Assembly: GCA_937968015.1 (NCBI GenBank)
Contig: CALBSO010000058.1
Location: 15,176-79,175, forward strand
Source: an uncultured Thermomicrobia bacterium
Lineage (GTDB): Bacteria > Chloroflexota > Chloroflexia > Thermomicrobiales > JALYUS01
Length of the DNA stretch: 64,000 bases
Direction of reading: 5' to 3'
The notes beneath the pieces are model-generated. The model was given only the letters and a program-made list of their open reading frames with translations. It did not search any database and was not told where the DNA came from. The position numbers were made by a program, and so were the translations under genes. Shown here piece by piece: positions 55,763 to 64,000 of the stretch (its first letter is position 1; every line of letters starts with the position of its first letter).

Positions 55763-57486
55763 TCCTCGGCCGGCCGGAAGTCCTTTACCCGCAGTTGCAG
55801 GCGTTCGTCGCCGCGCCAGACATCGCGCTGGAGTGTCGCTGCGAGGTCCGCGGCACGCAATCGAGATAACTCTGTCTCCCGTTCTCCCGCGCCAAAAGCA
55901 ATGCAGCGCACGCTCTCTCCGGTCTCCAGCCCGATGGTAAAGGAAAGATGCGCGCCGTCCGCTCCTACCCGGCGAGTATCACTGATGCGGACGTGTGGCA
56001 CCAGAAAGAGTGGCTCAGCATTGCCATGGCCGAAGGGTGCGAGCGCGGCGATCTTCGTGCAGACCGCGAGCGATACGTCTGCGTGGTCGAGCCGCCCATC
56101 GAGGCGCAGCGTGGGTAGCAAGTCCTCGTCCGACAACGATGCCGCGTGCGCGAGCAGGGCGGTATGGAGCGCGGCGATCTTGTCATTGGCGACGGTGAAT
56201 CCGGCCGCACGGGGATGGCCGCCGAAATGTTTCATCAGCGGCGCATTGGCTTCAAGCGCCTCGATGATATTGAAGGCGGCAATGCTGCGCGCGCTTCCAC
56301 GGCTCACCTCATCGCCCCACGCGTAGACGAGGGCTGGTCGGTGGTAGCGCTCGACGAGTTTCGCGGCAACGAGGCCGACGATGCCGATGCTCCATGAAGG
56401 ATCGCCGAGAAAGAGCACGCGATCCGTCTCGTTGAGCCTGCCGGATTCGACCATCGCGACCGCTTCGGCGATTGCGCGCTGCGTCTCCGCCTGTCGCGCG
56501 CGATTCGCTTCATCGAGCGCGACGGCTGCCATCCGCGCCTCGACATCAGACGCGGGTGCGAGCAGGCGAGATACATCTTCCACACCGCGCACGCGGCCCG
56601 GTGCGTTGAGGCGCGGTGCGATCCCGTAACTGATATGACCGGCGTCGAGCGAGGCGACGGGAATACCGGCGCGCTCGCACAGTGCCAGCAATCCGGGATG
56701 GCGCGTTTGCCGGAGCGCGCGCAGCCCGGCCTGCACAAGGATGCGGTTCTCGCCGACCAGCGGCACGACGTCCGCGACAGTGCCGATCGCCACGAACGCG
56801 AGCAAGGTATTCAGTGTCGTCACGTCCGGCCGCGCGAATGGCGCGCCGGAGGACGCGAGTGCGCGAACGAGCGCGTACGCGACCCCGACACCGGCGAGAT
56901 TGCGAAACGGGTAGGCGCTATTGGCCAGATGAGGATTGATAACTGCCGCTGCCGCAGGGATCGTCTCCGGCACCGCGTGATGATCTACGACGATCACATC
57001 GACACCGGCGTCATGGGCGCGCGCGACTTCTTCCGGGTTGCTAATGCCACAGTCCACGGCGATGACCACGCCGACCCCGTCGCGCGCGAGGTCGGCAAGC
57101 GCGGCGTGATGCAACCCGTAGCCTTCGCGCTCGCGGTGCGGCGTATAGATGCAGATATCGGGAAAATTCCAGGCGCGGAATGACGTGACGAGTAACGCCT
57201 GCGCGGTGAGACCGTCCGCGTCGTAGTCGCCGTAGATACAAATCTTCTCCGGCCGCTCATATGCAGCGCGAATCCGCGCCACTGCGTCGGCCATGCCCGC
57301 GAGCAGGTACGGATCAGCAAGCAGGCTGGCACGGTCATTGAGGAAGGCTGGCGCATCGTCCGGCGCGATGCCGCGCCCACGAAGCAGCGCGGCGACGACC
57401 GACGGGATACCCTCGTATCTATCGAGGCGTTCTCCCGCCAGGTTATCGGCAAGTAACCAGCGGGTCGCGGGCGTTCGCACAGTCAT
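55759..57486 (-). CDS. recJ: Single-stranded-DNA exonuclease RecJ
   Basis: A 575-residue DHH-family 5'-3' exonuclease. Motifs are ICIYGDYDADGLTAQALLV, VVIAVDCGISNPEE, VIVVDHHAVPETIPAAAAVI with NPHLANSAYPF, FVAIGTVADVVPLVGENRIL, APRLNAPGR, and the DHHA1 GGHPRAAGFTVAND. A C-terminal OB fold ends in WRGDERLQLRVKDFRP. ATG 57486 with GAAGGAG was chosen; it overlaps the stop of the carotenoid desaturase gene. The protein acts in RecF-pathway recombination and mismatch repair. Confidence 0.95.
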   Translation of the reverse strand: MTVRTPATRWLLADNLAGERLDRYEGIPSVVAALLRGRGIAPDDAPAFLNDRASLLADPYLLAGMADAVARIRAAYERPEKICIYGDYDADGLTAQALLVTSFRAWNFPDICIYTPHREREGYGLHHAALADLARDGVGVVIAVDCGISNPEEVARAHDAGVDVIVVDHHAVPETIPAAAAVINPHLANSAYPFRNLAGVGVAYALVRALASSGAPFARPDVTTLNTLLAFVAIGTVADVVPLVGENRILVQAGLRALRQTRHPGLLALCERAGIPVASLDAGHISYGIAPRLNAPGRVRGVEDVSRLLAPASDVEARMAAVALDEANRARQAETQRAIAEAVAMVESGRLNETDRVLFLGDPSWSIGIVGLVAAKLVERYHRPALVYAWGDEVSRGSARSIAAFNIIEALEANAPLMKHFGGHPRAAGFTVANDKIAALHTALLAHAASLSDEDLLPTLRLDGRLDHADVSLAVCTKIAALAPFGHGNAEPLFLVPHVRISDTRRVGADGAHLSFTIGLETGESVRCIAFGAGERETELSRLRAADLAATLQRDVWRGDERLQLRVKDFRPAED

Positions 57487-58994
57487 GCGGCGCGCTCCTT
57501 CGGTGTTTCGAGCACTGAGTCTGCCGCGATCGTACCGGAGAGCAGCGCGAGCGGCACGCCGCCGCCGGGATGCGTGCTGCCGCCCGCGAAGAAGAGGCCG
57601 CGCATGATTGGCGACTGATTCGGCGGACGGAGGAATGCCGCGCCTCGGCCATTTGAGGCAAAGCCGTAGATCGCGCCGCGTTGCGCGCCGTACGCGCGCG
57701 CGATCGTTTCCGGCGTCCACATCGCTTCGACAGCGATTGACGGCGCAATGTCTATCCCCCGCCGACGGAGCGTACGGAGGATATGATCGCGGTAGCGCGG
57801 TCCGAACGTCCGCCAGTCCGTGCGGCCATCAAGATAGGGCACATTTACCATCACGAAAAGGTTGTCGCAGCCCGGTGGCGCGACCGATGGGTCGGTCGCT
57901 GTCGCGCGGCAGAGATAGATTGTCGGATCGCTCGGCGGGACGCGGCGATCGAGGATATCCGCGAACTCGGCGCGATAATCCTCGCTAAAGAAGATCGAAT
58001 GGTGCGGCAGTGCGGGAAAGGCTCGTGTCGTGCCCAACAACAGGAGAAACGCTGAGTACGAGGGTTCCCGTTTCCGCAATGCGGCCCGCGCCGTCCACAC
58101 GCCGGGGAGATCAACGTCCAGCAGGCGCTCGTAGGTCGTCAGCACGTCAACGTTTGCGATCACCGCGTCAGCCGCGATCTTTTCCCCGGAACCGAGCCGT
58201 ACGCCGGTCACGGTTCCATGATGGTGCGTGATTGCGGTGACGGGTGTATCGAGATGCACTTTCACTCCGAGGCGTTCCGCGAGCGCGGCCAGTTCTTCGG
58301 CGATTCGATACATCCCACCGCGCGGATGCCACGCGCCGGTGGCGAATTCCGCGAATGGGATGAGGCAAAATGCCGCGGGTGCGTGATAGGGAGACGAGCC
58401 GTTGTACGTCGCATAGCGGTCGAAAACATACTGTAAGCGAGAATCGCGGAAAAATCTTTGCACGGCGCCGTGGACACTGCGGGGGGAGGCGACTTTCATC
58501 AGATCGCGCGGTCGAAAGCCGAAACGAAAGAGGTTGTTGCGATCTCGCGCGATGATGGCGGCCTGCATCGGGTGACGCAGGAAGGGTTCGGCCGCTGTCG
58601 CATAGAGATCGCCCGCATAGGCGAGGAAGCGGAAGAACGCCGGAACATCGTGGGGTGAGATCGCTTCGATACTCGCGGCCATGCGCGCGCAGTCTGTCGT
58701 GACATCGAGGTGCGAGCCGTCGGCGAATGTGTACCGGCAGACCGGATCAACAGGATCGAGCGTGAGAAGGTCGTCCAGATCGCAACCGGCATCCGCGAAG
58801 AGATCGCGCAGTACCCACGGCATCGTCAAGAGCGACGGGCCGGTATCGAATGTCCAGCCGTCCTGGATCCATCGGTTCATTTTGCCGCCCGGTCGCGGAC
58901 CTTGCTCAAACACCGTGACGGCAACGCCCCGGACGGCCAGTCGCACGGCTGCCGCAAGCCCACCCATCCCCGCGCCAATTACCGCAACCTGCAT
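57483..58994 (-). CDS. CrtI-type carotenoid (phytoene) desaturase/oxidase
   Basis: A 503-residue FAD enzyme. It starts MQVAVIGAGMGGLAAAVRLA with the dinucleotide fold; FEQGPRPGGKMNRWIQDGWT, FDTGPSLLTMPWVL, and YNGSSPYHAPAAFCLIPFAE follow. HPRGGMYRIAEELAALAERL and GLFFAGGSTHPGGGVPLALL complete the CrtI/CrtN/CrtP pattern. It could desaturate phytoene or oxidise a desaturated carotene end. Neighbouring acyltransferase, CruG-like and CruF-like genes point to a modified acyclic carotenoid. No phytoene synthase is in the window. Confidence 0.88.
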   Translation of the reverse strand: MQVAVIGAGMGGLAAAVRLAVRGVAVTVFEQGPRPGGKMNRWIQDGWTFDTGPSLLTMPWVLRDLFADAGCDLDDLLTLDPVDPVCRYTFADGSHLDVTTDCARMAASIEAISPHDVPAFFRFLAYAGDLYATAAEPFLRHPMQAAIIARDRNNLFRFGFRPRDLMKVASPRSVHGAVQRFFRDSRLQYVFDRYATYNGSSPYHAPAAFCLIPFAEFATGAWHPRGGMYRIAEELAALAERLGVKVHLDTPVTAITHHHGTVTGVRLGSGEKIAADAVIANVDVLTTYERLLDVDLPGVWTARAALRKREPSYSAFLLLLGTTRAFPALPHHSIFFSEDYRAEFADILDRRVPPSDPTIYLCRATATDPSVAPPGCDNLFVMVNVPYLDGRTDWRTFGPRYRDHILRTLRRRGIDIAPSIAVEAMWTPETIARAYGAQRGAIYGFASNGRGAAFLRPPNQSPIMRGLFFAGGSTHPGGGVPLALLSGTIAADSVLETPKERAA

Positions 58995-59023
58995 CGTGAG
59001 ATGCGCCCCCGCCGATCAATGCC

Positions 59024-59029
59024 TATACT
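59024..59029 (+). promoter_or_regulatory. Putative -10 box for the acyltransferase-CruG pair
   Basis: TATACT at 59024-59029 in the divergent gap between the desaturase and acyltransferase genes; no clear -35. Confidence 0.35.
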
Positions 59030-59094
59030 GAGGATCAGGCGATCCTATCCATGCCCATTGTACTCGAACTTTCGCGGTAGGTGTACGAACAACC

Positions 59095-59892
59095 GTGACG
59101 ATTCAGCATTCAAGCCACCGGTGTTCGATAGCGCCACGCTATCAAGCCCGCAAGAGCCTATGGGGTGAATTCGCGGTGTGGGCGCTTGTGTATGCATCCC
59201 TGCGGCGCATGTTCGTGCGTGTGCGGCTACGCGAGGTGAGCGGAGATCCCCGAGCAGCCGGATTGCCGCTGCTCGTCATCGCGAATCACCCATCATGGTG
59301 GGATGGTTATCTCGCGCTCCTGCTTTCCCGCCACTACGGTGTGCGGCGATACTTGATGATGGACGCCGCGCAACTGAAGCGGTACGGCTTCTTCGCATGG
59401 GCGGGTTGTTTCGGCGTCGAGCGCGGTGATGCGCGCGATGTGGCACGCAGTATCGCCTATGCGGCGGCGTTGCTTCGGCAGGAGGAACGGACATGGGTGT
59501 GGCTCTTCCCCCAGGCCGAAATTACGCCGCCACAGGCCCGCCCGCTCTCCGTTCACGGCGGTGCGGCGCACGTTCTCCGGCGCGCGATGACAGGCGGTCG
59601 GACGATCGGCGTCTTGCCCGTCGCCTGGGAATTGGTCTTCCGGGGCGAGCAGCACCCGGAAGTCGTGATCCTGGTGGGCGACATCAAAATGTTCGACGAG
59701 GGGGATGTGCGTAACGCCTCGTCTGTTACCGCATATCTGACGGAGGCGTTGAGATCGGTAATGGACACCTTGGCGAGCGACATCACGCGGAACGATCTCG
59801 CGGTGTATCAGACGATTCTCCGGGGCCGGGTCGGCGTGAATGACCGGTTCGATCGGCTGCTTCGCCGCCATCGTCTCGTGGCCGATCCATGA
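59095..59892 (+). CDS. PlsC-type 1-acylglycerol/carotenoid acyltransferase
   Basis: A 265-residue lysophosphatidate-acyltransferase-fold protein. The catalytic HX4D is in LLVIANHPSWWDGYLALLLS, and the substrate motif is VWLFPQAEITPPQARPLSVH, a PQAE variant of the PEG motif. HVLRRAMTGGRTIGVLPVAW follows. In related bacteria such enzymes beside carotenoid glycosyltransferases acylate the sugar. A membrane-lipid role is equally possible. GTG start; overlaps the glycosyltransferase gene by 4 nt. Confidence 0.8.
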   Translation: MTIQHSSHRCSIAPRYQARKSLWGEFAVWALVYASLRRMFVRVRLREVSGDPRAAGLPLLVIANHPSWWDGYLALLLSRHYGVRRYLMMDAAQLKRYGFFAWAGCFGVERGDARDVARSIAYAAALLRQEERTWVWLFPQAEITPPQARPLSVHGGAAHVLRRAMTGGRTIGVLPVAWELVFRGEQHPEVVILVGDIKMFDEGDVRNASSVTAYLTEALRSVMDTLASDITRNDLAVYQTILRGRVGVNDRFDRLLRRHRLVADP

Positions 59893-61097
59893 GCGTTCTT
59901 TTCTGGCTCGAAATCGTCGTTTGTGCGGTCGCGCTGATCGTGACGGCGAACACGATCAACAATGCGTTCGCGTTTCGACGGTTGGCCGACTATGCATCCG
60001 CCGGCACGGCAACATCGCGCGTCTCGGTGTTGGTGCCCGCGCGCAATGAAGAACGAGCTATCGGCGCGTGTCTCGATTCCCTGATCAGTCAGGAGTACGG
60101 CGAGTACGAAATTATCGTGCTCGACGACGGCAGCGACGACCGCACCGCGTTCATCGCCCGCTCCCTTGCTGAGCGGTGCGGCATTCTGCGGGTTGAGACG
60201 GGGCAGGCGTTGCCGTCGGGGTGGTTCGGGAAGGCATACGCCTGCGATCAGTTGGCAGCGCTGGCACGCGGCGATGTGCTGATCTTCACGGATGCGGACA
60301 CCGTCCATGCGCCAACGATGATCCGCTCGGTCGTCGGCGCGATGGCGGCAGGCGCCGATGTGGTCACGGCCTTTCCCGAGCAGCAGATCGGCGGCTGGAG
60401 CGAAGCGCTGGTTGTGCCGTTCATGATCTTCACGGTCTGGGCGCTCTTGCCCATCGGACGGGTCTGGTCCGATCCATCACCCCGTGTCGTCGCGGCAAAC
60501 GGCCAGTTGCTGTCGTTCACGCGCTCCGCGTATGAGCGCGTCGGCGGTCATCGCGCGGTACGCCTGTCCGTTCTCGATGATATGGACCTCGTGCGACGAG
60601 CCAAGAGATGCGGTCTGCGCGTGCGGCTGGCAGATGGCGTAGGTATCGTCCGCACGCGCATGTATCGAAGCGTGGCGGAGGTGTGGCGCGGGTTCTCGAA
60701 GAACGCATACGCGCTCACGGGTTCGTCACCGAGTATCGCGCTCGGTTTCGCGATGCTGTTGATGTGGCTCTACCTGATTCCCTCCGTCATCCTCGGTATT
60801 GGGCTCATCACAGGACGTGATAGTTGGACATGGCGCATTCTGCCAATGGTGCTCGTGATTTTGATGTTCGTTCAGAACGCTGTCGTTGCCCGACGGACAC
60901 GACGCCCCTTCTGGCAACCCGTCGTCCATCCACTCTGCGTTGTCTGTTTCATCGTCATTCTTGCGAATTCGGTGCGGTGGCGCCTGCGCGGTGCGACCGC
61001 GTGGAAGGGTCGGATGTATGCAACAACGTCGCCGTCGGTGAGCGACGCAGTCGAAGGAGGGGAGGAAGCGCTGAAAGGCAGATCACCGCACCGATGA
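59889..61097 (+). CDS. cruG: GT2 membrane glycosyltransferase, CruG-like
   Basis: A 402-residue GT-A fold transferase with an N-terminal membrane helix (VLFWLEIVVCAVALIVTANT). The catalytic domain has SVLVPARNEERAIGACLDSL, IIVLDDGSDDRTAFIARSLA, LIFTDADTVHAPTMIRSVVG and DDMDLVRRAKRCGLRVRLAD, with RGFSKNAYAL corresponding to QxxRW-like. It ends in three membrane helices. Pairing with a CruF-like hydratase gene supports a carotenoid 2'-O-glycosyltransferase (CruG). It could also be a CrtQ-type enzyme. The last 143 nt overlap the convergent cruF. Confidence 0.75.
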   Translation: MSVLFWLEIVVCAVALIVTANTINNAFAFRRLADYASAGTATSRVSVLVPARNEERAIGACLDSLISQEYGEYEIIVLDDGSDDRTAFIARSLAERCGILRVETGQALPSGWFGKAYACDQLAALARGDVLIFTDADTVHAPTMIRSVVGAMAAGADVVTAFPEQQIGGWSEALVVPFMIFTVWALLPIGRVWSDPSPRVVAANGQLLSFTRSAYERVGGHRAVRLSVLDDMDLVRRAKRCGLRVRLADGVGIVRTRMYRSVAEVWRGFSKNAYALTGSSPSIALGFAMLLMWLYLIPSVILGIGLITGRDSWTWRILPMVLVILMFVQNAVVARRTRRPFWQPVVHPLCVVCFIVILANSVRWRLRGATAWKGRMYATTSPSVSDAVEGGEEALKGRSPHR

Positions 61098-61851
61098 GGG
61101 CCCCCCCTGGATAGCCTCGGAAGCCATCAATCGTGGCGAACATGATGATGGTCGCCCAGTAGAGACTGATCGGCACGAAGGTGAGCGTTGGACAGATCAC
61201 TGGCTGACGACGCCCGAGAGCGGACGCGGCGAGCGCCACGATCACGGCGGCTGAAAAAAACCATCCGACGAAATTGATGGCAGGGATGCCGTAGTATCGC
61301 CCCGATGTCTCCCAAAGCCAGTACGCTTTGACATGATATGCGGTAGGTTCCAGGCAGGCATCAAGGCCGGTTGCCAACAATGCCGCGACAGGAACGACTT
61401 TCCATCTCTTCTCGTCCCGAACGAACAATGCTGCCGTCGCCAGCGTGCCGAGCGCGATCATCAGCCAGGCAAAGGTGATCGGCGCTGGCACCTGCCCGAT
61501 AATGCTCGGGACGAGCGCGCGCGTGTAGTGGTACGGGCCGAATGGTACGCCAACCGTCACGCCGATTAACTCGACACAGAAGGCGCTGAGCAAAACGACG
61601 AGCGCGAAACGAGCCGCGTGTTGCCAGGAGTAGGCAGTCACGATCCAGAGCAGGGCGATCCCGCCTTCGAGGAATAGCATACCGCTCCCTGCCCAGCGTT
61701 CATCAATCGGCAATTGCATGTTTCGGGAAATACCGATGACCGCGAGTGCCCAGCCCACCGCGAAGATGCCAAAGAGCACGAACAGTGTCCGCGAGAGCAC
61801 ACCCGATTGCCCGTGCGACTGGCCGCTTTGTGGGGGATTGGCCGTGTGCAT
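60955..61851 (-). CDS. cruF: CruF-like carotenoid 1',2'-hydratase (carotenoid biosynthesis membrane protein)
   Basis: A roughly 298-residue polytopic protein of the DUF422 family. TM helices alternate with LSAFCVELIGVTVGVPFGPY, HYTRAL, PITFAWLMIALGTLA, GLDACLEPTAYHVKAYWLWE and YYGIPAINFVGWFFSA, where the PFGxYxY and PxNFxGWF motifs identify CruF. It adds water to the psi end of carotenoids. The start is uncertain: ATG 61851, 27 nt after the protease stop, was chosen; GTG 61905 or 61932 would overlap that gene. The C-terminal ~45 residues lie inside the overlap with cruG. Confidence 0.85.
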   Translation of the reverse strand: MHTANPPQSGQSHGQSGVLSRTLFVLFGIFAVGWALAVIGISRNMQLPIDERWAGSGMLFLEGGIALLWIVTAYSWQHAARFALVVLLSAFCVELIGVTVGVPFGPYHYTRALVPSIIGQVPAPITFAWLMIALGTLATAALFVRDEKRWKVVPVAALLATGLDACLEPTAYHVKAYWLWETSGRYYGIPAINFVGWFFSAAVIVALAASALGRRQPVICPTLTFVPISLYWATIIMFATIDGFRGYPGGALIGAVICLSALPPLLRLRRSPTATLLHTSDPSTRSHRAGATAPNSQE

Positions 61852-61877
61852 GCCGGGCCTCGGTTCGCGGGAATCGT

Positions 61878-63074
61878 TCAGAGGATTGGCCTGCGTCCAA
61901 GAGACGAGAGCGCCTTCGTCTGACGGCGCCACCGGCGTGCATAGGTGAAGAGCCAGCCCCAGTAGCGCGCCGCGGAAGCAGACCGGCGTCGTGCCTGCAA
62001 TACACGATGCAAATACCAGTATCGTTCAGCAGTGAGGATGCCGCGATAGAGGCCACGCTCAGTGACAAGCACCGCGCCACGATCCGCACGCACCATCGCT
62101 TGCTGGGCGAGATAGAGCGACGTATCTACATCCACGATGGGCGGGAAGTGATCCATTACCTCATGCACGCGGACATGCGATCCGCGCGCGCGCATCGCAT
62201 TAAGGATCTCGACCTTCCAGAGAATGCCAACGACGCGACCGTGCTCGGTCACGGCAAGATCGCGGGGGCCACCGAGCAGCGCCCCCGCGAGCGGCTCGTA
62301 TGGCCCGATACCCCCCGCCTCCCAGGTAATGCACTGGCCGACATGCATCCGACGCAGCGCTTCTTCCATAGCGACCGTTCGGCCTTCGAGATGCGCGCCG
62401 ACAAAGATGAAGACGCCAACCATCGGCAGCGTCCAGTCGCGCAAAATAAGGAAGCCGACGATCACGAAACAGACGGCAATCACTTTGCCGATGGTGACGG
62501 CGATCTGAGTCGCCAGTGAACGACTGATGAGCAGACTCATGAATGCACGCAGAATGCGACCGCCGTCCATCGGAAAGGCGGGGATGAGGTTGAAGACAAC
62601 GAGCGAAACGTTCGCGAAGAGAAGATAGGCGGCGAAGCCTGACAAATCGACCTGACCGACGGCAGCAATCATCCCGGCAACGCCGTTCGTGTGCCGAAAC
62701 CAGCCGATCGTTGCAACGATCGGCAGCAATAGCACCGCGAGGCCGACGTTGACGGCGGGGCCTGCGAGGGCCAGCCAGAACTCATCACCGGGGTGAACAG
62801 GGGCTCGTTCGATACGGGCCATACCGCCGATCGGGAGCAGCGTAATATCGTGGACGCGAATGCCCGACCGACGTGCGACAAGGCTATGGCCCAGTTCATG
62901 GAGAAGGACGCAGGCGAAAAGGCACACGACCATCAAAAGGCCGAATAGCACGCCCCCGAGGCCCGCTCCCGTTTTGACGCCCCAGATGTACGCGAACCAG
63001 AGCACGATGAGCGCGAAGGTGGGGTGGACGCGGACGTCAATCCCCGCAACGCGCGTGAGGCGGAATGCGCGCAC
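61878..63074 (-). CDS. Site-2 protease family zinc metalloprotease with CBS domains (M50)
   Basis: A 398-residue membrane protease. Zinc ligands are in LFACVLLHELGHSLVARRSG (HExxH) and LVVFNLIPAFPMDGGRILRA (NxxPxxPxDG). The N-terminus MRAFRLTRVAGIDVRVHPTF is typical of the SpoIVFB/Rip3-like group. Residues about 250-360 form a CBS pair (AVTEHGRVVGILWKVEILNA, AVLVTERGLYRGILTAERYW). The protease cleaves anti-sigma factors or other membrane substrates, and the CBS pair may sense adenylates. The 3' end abuts the start of cruF. Confidence 0.92.
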   Translation of the reverse strand: MRAFRLTRVAGIDVRVHPTFALIVLWFAYIWGVKTGAGLGGVLFGLLMVVCLFACVLLHELGHSLVARRSGIRVHDITLLPIGGMARIERAPVHPGDEFWLALAGPAVNVGLAVLLLPIVATIGWFRHTNGVAGMIAAVGQVDLSGFAAYLLFANVSLVVFNLIPAFPMDGGRILRAFMSLLISRSLATQIAVTIGKVIAVCFVIVGFLILRDWTLPMVGVFIFVGAHLEGRTVAMEEALRRMHVGQCITWEAGGIGPYEPLAGALLGGPRDLAVTEHGRVVGILWKVEILNAMRARGSHVRVHEVMDHFPPIVDVDTSLYLAQQAMVRADRGAVLVTERGLYRGILTAERYWYLHRVLQARRRSASAARYWGWLFTYARRWRRQTKALSSLGRRPIL

Positions 63075-63204
63075 GCGGTCCTCTTTCGTTATCCCAATAT
63101 TCCCACGCGGGTGTCCCCATGGCGGCGTTCCGTCATGACACCTGATGATAGCACCCTCTCGCCGTCTGCGCCATCGCTATTTGGGCCTAATACATGTGCC
63201 CCGC

Positions 63205-63696
63205 TCAGGGGCGGAGGTGTTTGACCGAGTTAATGAGATCGGTGCTTTGGACGAGATCGAGGAAGGTGAAGAAGAGCAATAAATCAGCGAGGCAGAGGCT
63301 GACACAGAGCGCGATTGGGAGCGCGATGCCGACGCGCCGCATGTACGGGCCAAGCCCCAGCCATTCGACACTGCCGACCGTGAACACTGCCCACGGCAGC
63401 ATCAGGAGGAACGCGGCGAGAACCTGGACGCTCCGGCGTGGATACTTCGCCCAGAGGAGAATCGCGACATTCGCAAGCAGCAAGACCAGGCCGGGCAGGA
63501 GCAGAATCATCACGGCAAACCAGACCGTTGGATTGCCCATCGCGATCGGTCGTCGCTCGCGGTCGCGTTGCAATTGCGGCCACGGCCCGTTGGCATACGC
63601 CTGCACGCGCTCGATCGTGAGGAAGAGACAGAGGCTTGTGAGGACGACGATCCAAAAGCGGCTGTCGTGAGTGAGATTGCGGAGAAACACGCGCAT
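63205..63696 (-). CDS. Small multi-pass membrane protein
   Basis: A 163-residue protein with about four membrane helices (WIVVLTSLCLFLTIE; VWFAVMILLLPGLVLLLANV; VQVLAAFLLMLPWAVFTVGS; IALPIALCVSLCLADLLLFF). No family recognised. ATG 63696 with a GGGAG ribosome site very close to it was chosen because it begins the first helix. Upstream codons in this frame translate to unconvincing Arg/Cys-rich sequence. Confidence 0.65.
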   Translation of the reverse strand: MRVFLRNLTHDSRFWIVVLTSLCLFLTIERVQAYANGPWPQLQRDRERRPIAMGNPTVWFAVMILLLPGLVLLLANVAILLWAKYPRRSVQVLAAFLLMLPWAVFTVGSVEWLGLGPYMRRVGIALPIALCVSLCLADLLLFFTFLDLVQSTDLINSVKHLRP

Positions 63697-63831
63697 GCTC
63701 CCATTCGCATCTGTCGCGGCAGATCGCGAATCCGATAGATGTGTCGGCGGGAGGCTAGCACAAATGCGCGATGAACAGCAACGTATGGCAGGGTACGCGC
63801 GCCGCTTTTCCAAGCGCGCGCGTGAAAAGTA

Positions 63832-63860
63832 TTGACATGCCTGGAGCAGGGGTGTATATT
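63832..63860 (+). promoter_or_regulatory. Near-consensus sigma-70 promoter
   Basis: TTGACA (63832-63837), 17 bp, TATATT (63855-63860). It is the strongest plus-strand promoter seen. Transcription would start near 63867 and run out of the window. Confidence 0.85.
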
Positions 63861-63904
63861 CCCTAGGCCGCCAGATGAGCGGTATGCGCAAGGGGCCAAA
63901 AGAG

Positions 63905-63925
63905 CCGCCTGTAGGCGGATTTTTT
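63905..63925 (+). terminator. Leader terminator/attenuator
   Basis: CCGCC-TGTA-GGCGG followed by A and TTTTTT (63920-63925), only about 40-60 nt after the predicted transcription start. GGCCGCC at 63867-63873 could pair with the GGCGG arm instead, giving an anti-terminator option. Confidence 0.7.
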
Positions 63926-64000
63926 ATCCCCGGTGCGCGAGCCCATTACCAGCAGAGGGGAAGGGAGAGAGGCAGCAGAGACTCGGAGACAGGCTTTCGC

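Larger units (their letters stand above)
63697..64000 (+). other. Right-end intergenic region with promoter and attenuator
   Basis: 304 bp without a gene. It holds the near-consensus promoter at 63832-63860 and terminator hairpin at 63905-63925. After that comes a purine-rich stretch (AGAGGGGAAGGGAGAGAGG, 63953-63971) to the window end. The regulated gene is outside. Confidence 0.6.

Overview
The window is about 64 kb of GC-rich chromosome (roughly 60% by eye) with dense, often overlapping genes. The gene mix fits the phylum Chloroflexota: a MoaD-MoaE fusion, an SbcC/SbcD/HerA/NurA operon, a CruF/CruG-like carotenoid set, a PimA-like glycosyltransferase beside a CDP-alcohol phosphotransferase, and RsbU/RsbW/STAS partner switching. 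That placement is an inference from gene content; no rRNA or marker search was possible.

Layout. 1-12.2 kb: a truncated glycosyltransferase, tatA, a hotdog thioesterase, tgt, a FecR-domain membrane protein, then a tight run ugd-acpS-nnr-alr, followed by a two-response-regulator/partner-switching operon. A perfect 24-bp palindrome separates this from 12.3-17.8 kb on the minus strand: YhaM-like HD protein, moaD-moaE fusion, aldehyde dehydrogenase, PP2C phosphatase, dcd and ruvA. tRNA-Arg(TCT) follows. 18.3-25.6 kb (minus) is a four-gene DNA end-processing operon nurA-herA-sbcD-sbcC. tRNA-Asp(GTC) and tRNA-Lys(CTT) come next.

25.9-40.8 kb is an integrated mobile element. A tyrosine integrase sits just inside tRNA-Lys, and a perfect 47-bp copy of the tRNA 3' end (attL 25882-25928, attR 40781-40827) bounds about 14.9 kb. 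Cargo: a WYL-like fragment and an HTH protein around a divergent control region, a Kiwa-type KwaA/KwaB defence pair, a type I restriction-modification system whose single-TRD HsdS carries an extra C-terminal domain, two uncharacterised mobile-element families, a DUF3987 replication-type protein, a small HTH protein with a hydrophobic N-terminus, and two Cys-rich unknowns. No virion or conjugation genes were seen, so it looks like a small integrative defence island or satellite.

41-64 kb returns to chromosome: PHP phosphoesterase, PimA-like glycosyltransferase and CDP-alcohol phosphotransferase; an AT-rich gap with a candidate structured RNA ending in a strong terminator; an HD-GYP protein; a TPP-dependent decarboxylase-like enzyme; priA; a surface-glycan block (GT4, WecG/TagA, small membrane protein, split heptose kinase and nucleotidyltransferase, MurJ); recJ; carotenoid genes (CrtI-type desaturase, acyltransferase, CruG-like GT2, CruF); a site-2 protease with CBS domains and a small membrane protein. 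The window ends with a very strong promoter followed by a terminator-like attenuator.

Promoters are mostly sigma-70-like, with a recurring TATACT -10 box, often as extended TGN-TATACT. Where the evidence allowed, starts were chosen by Shine-Dalgarno position rather than by the longest reading frame.
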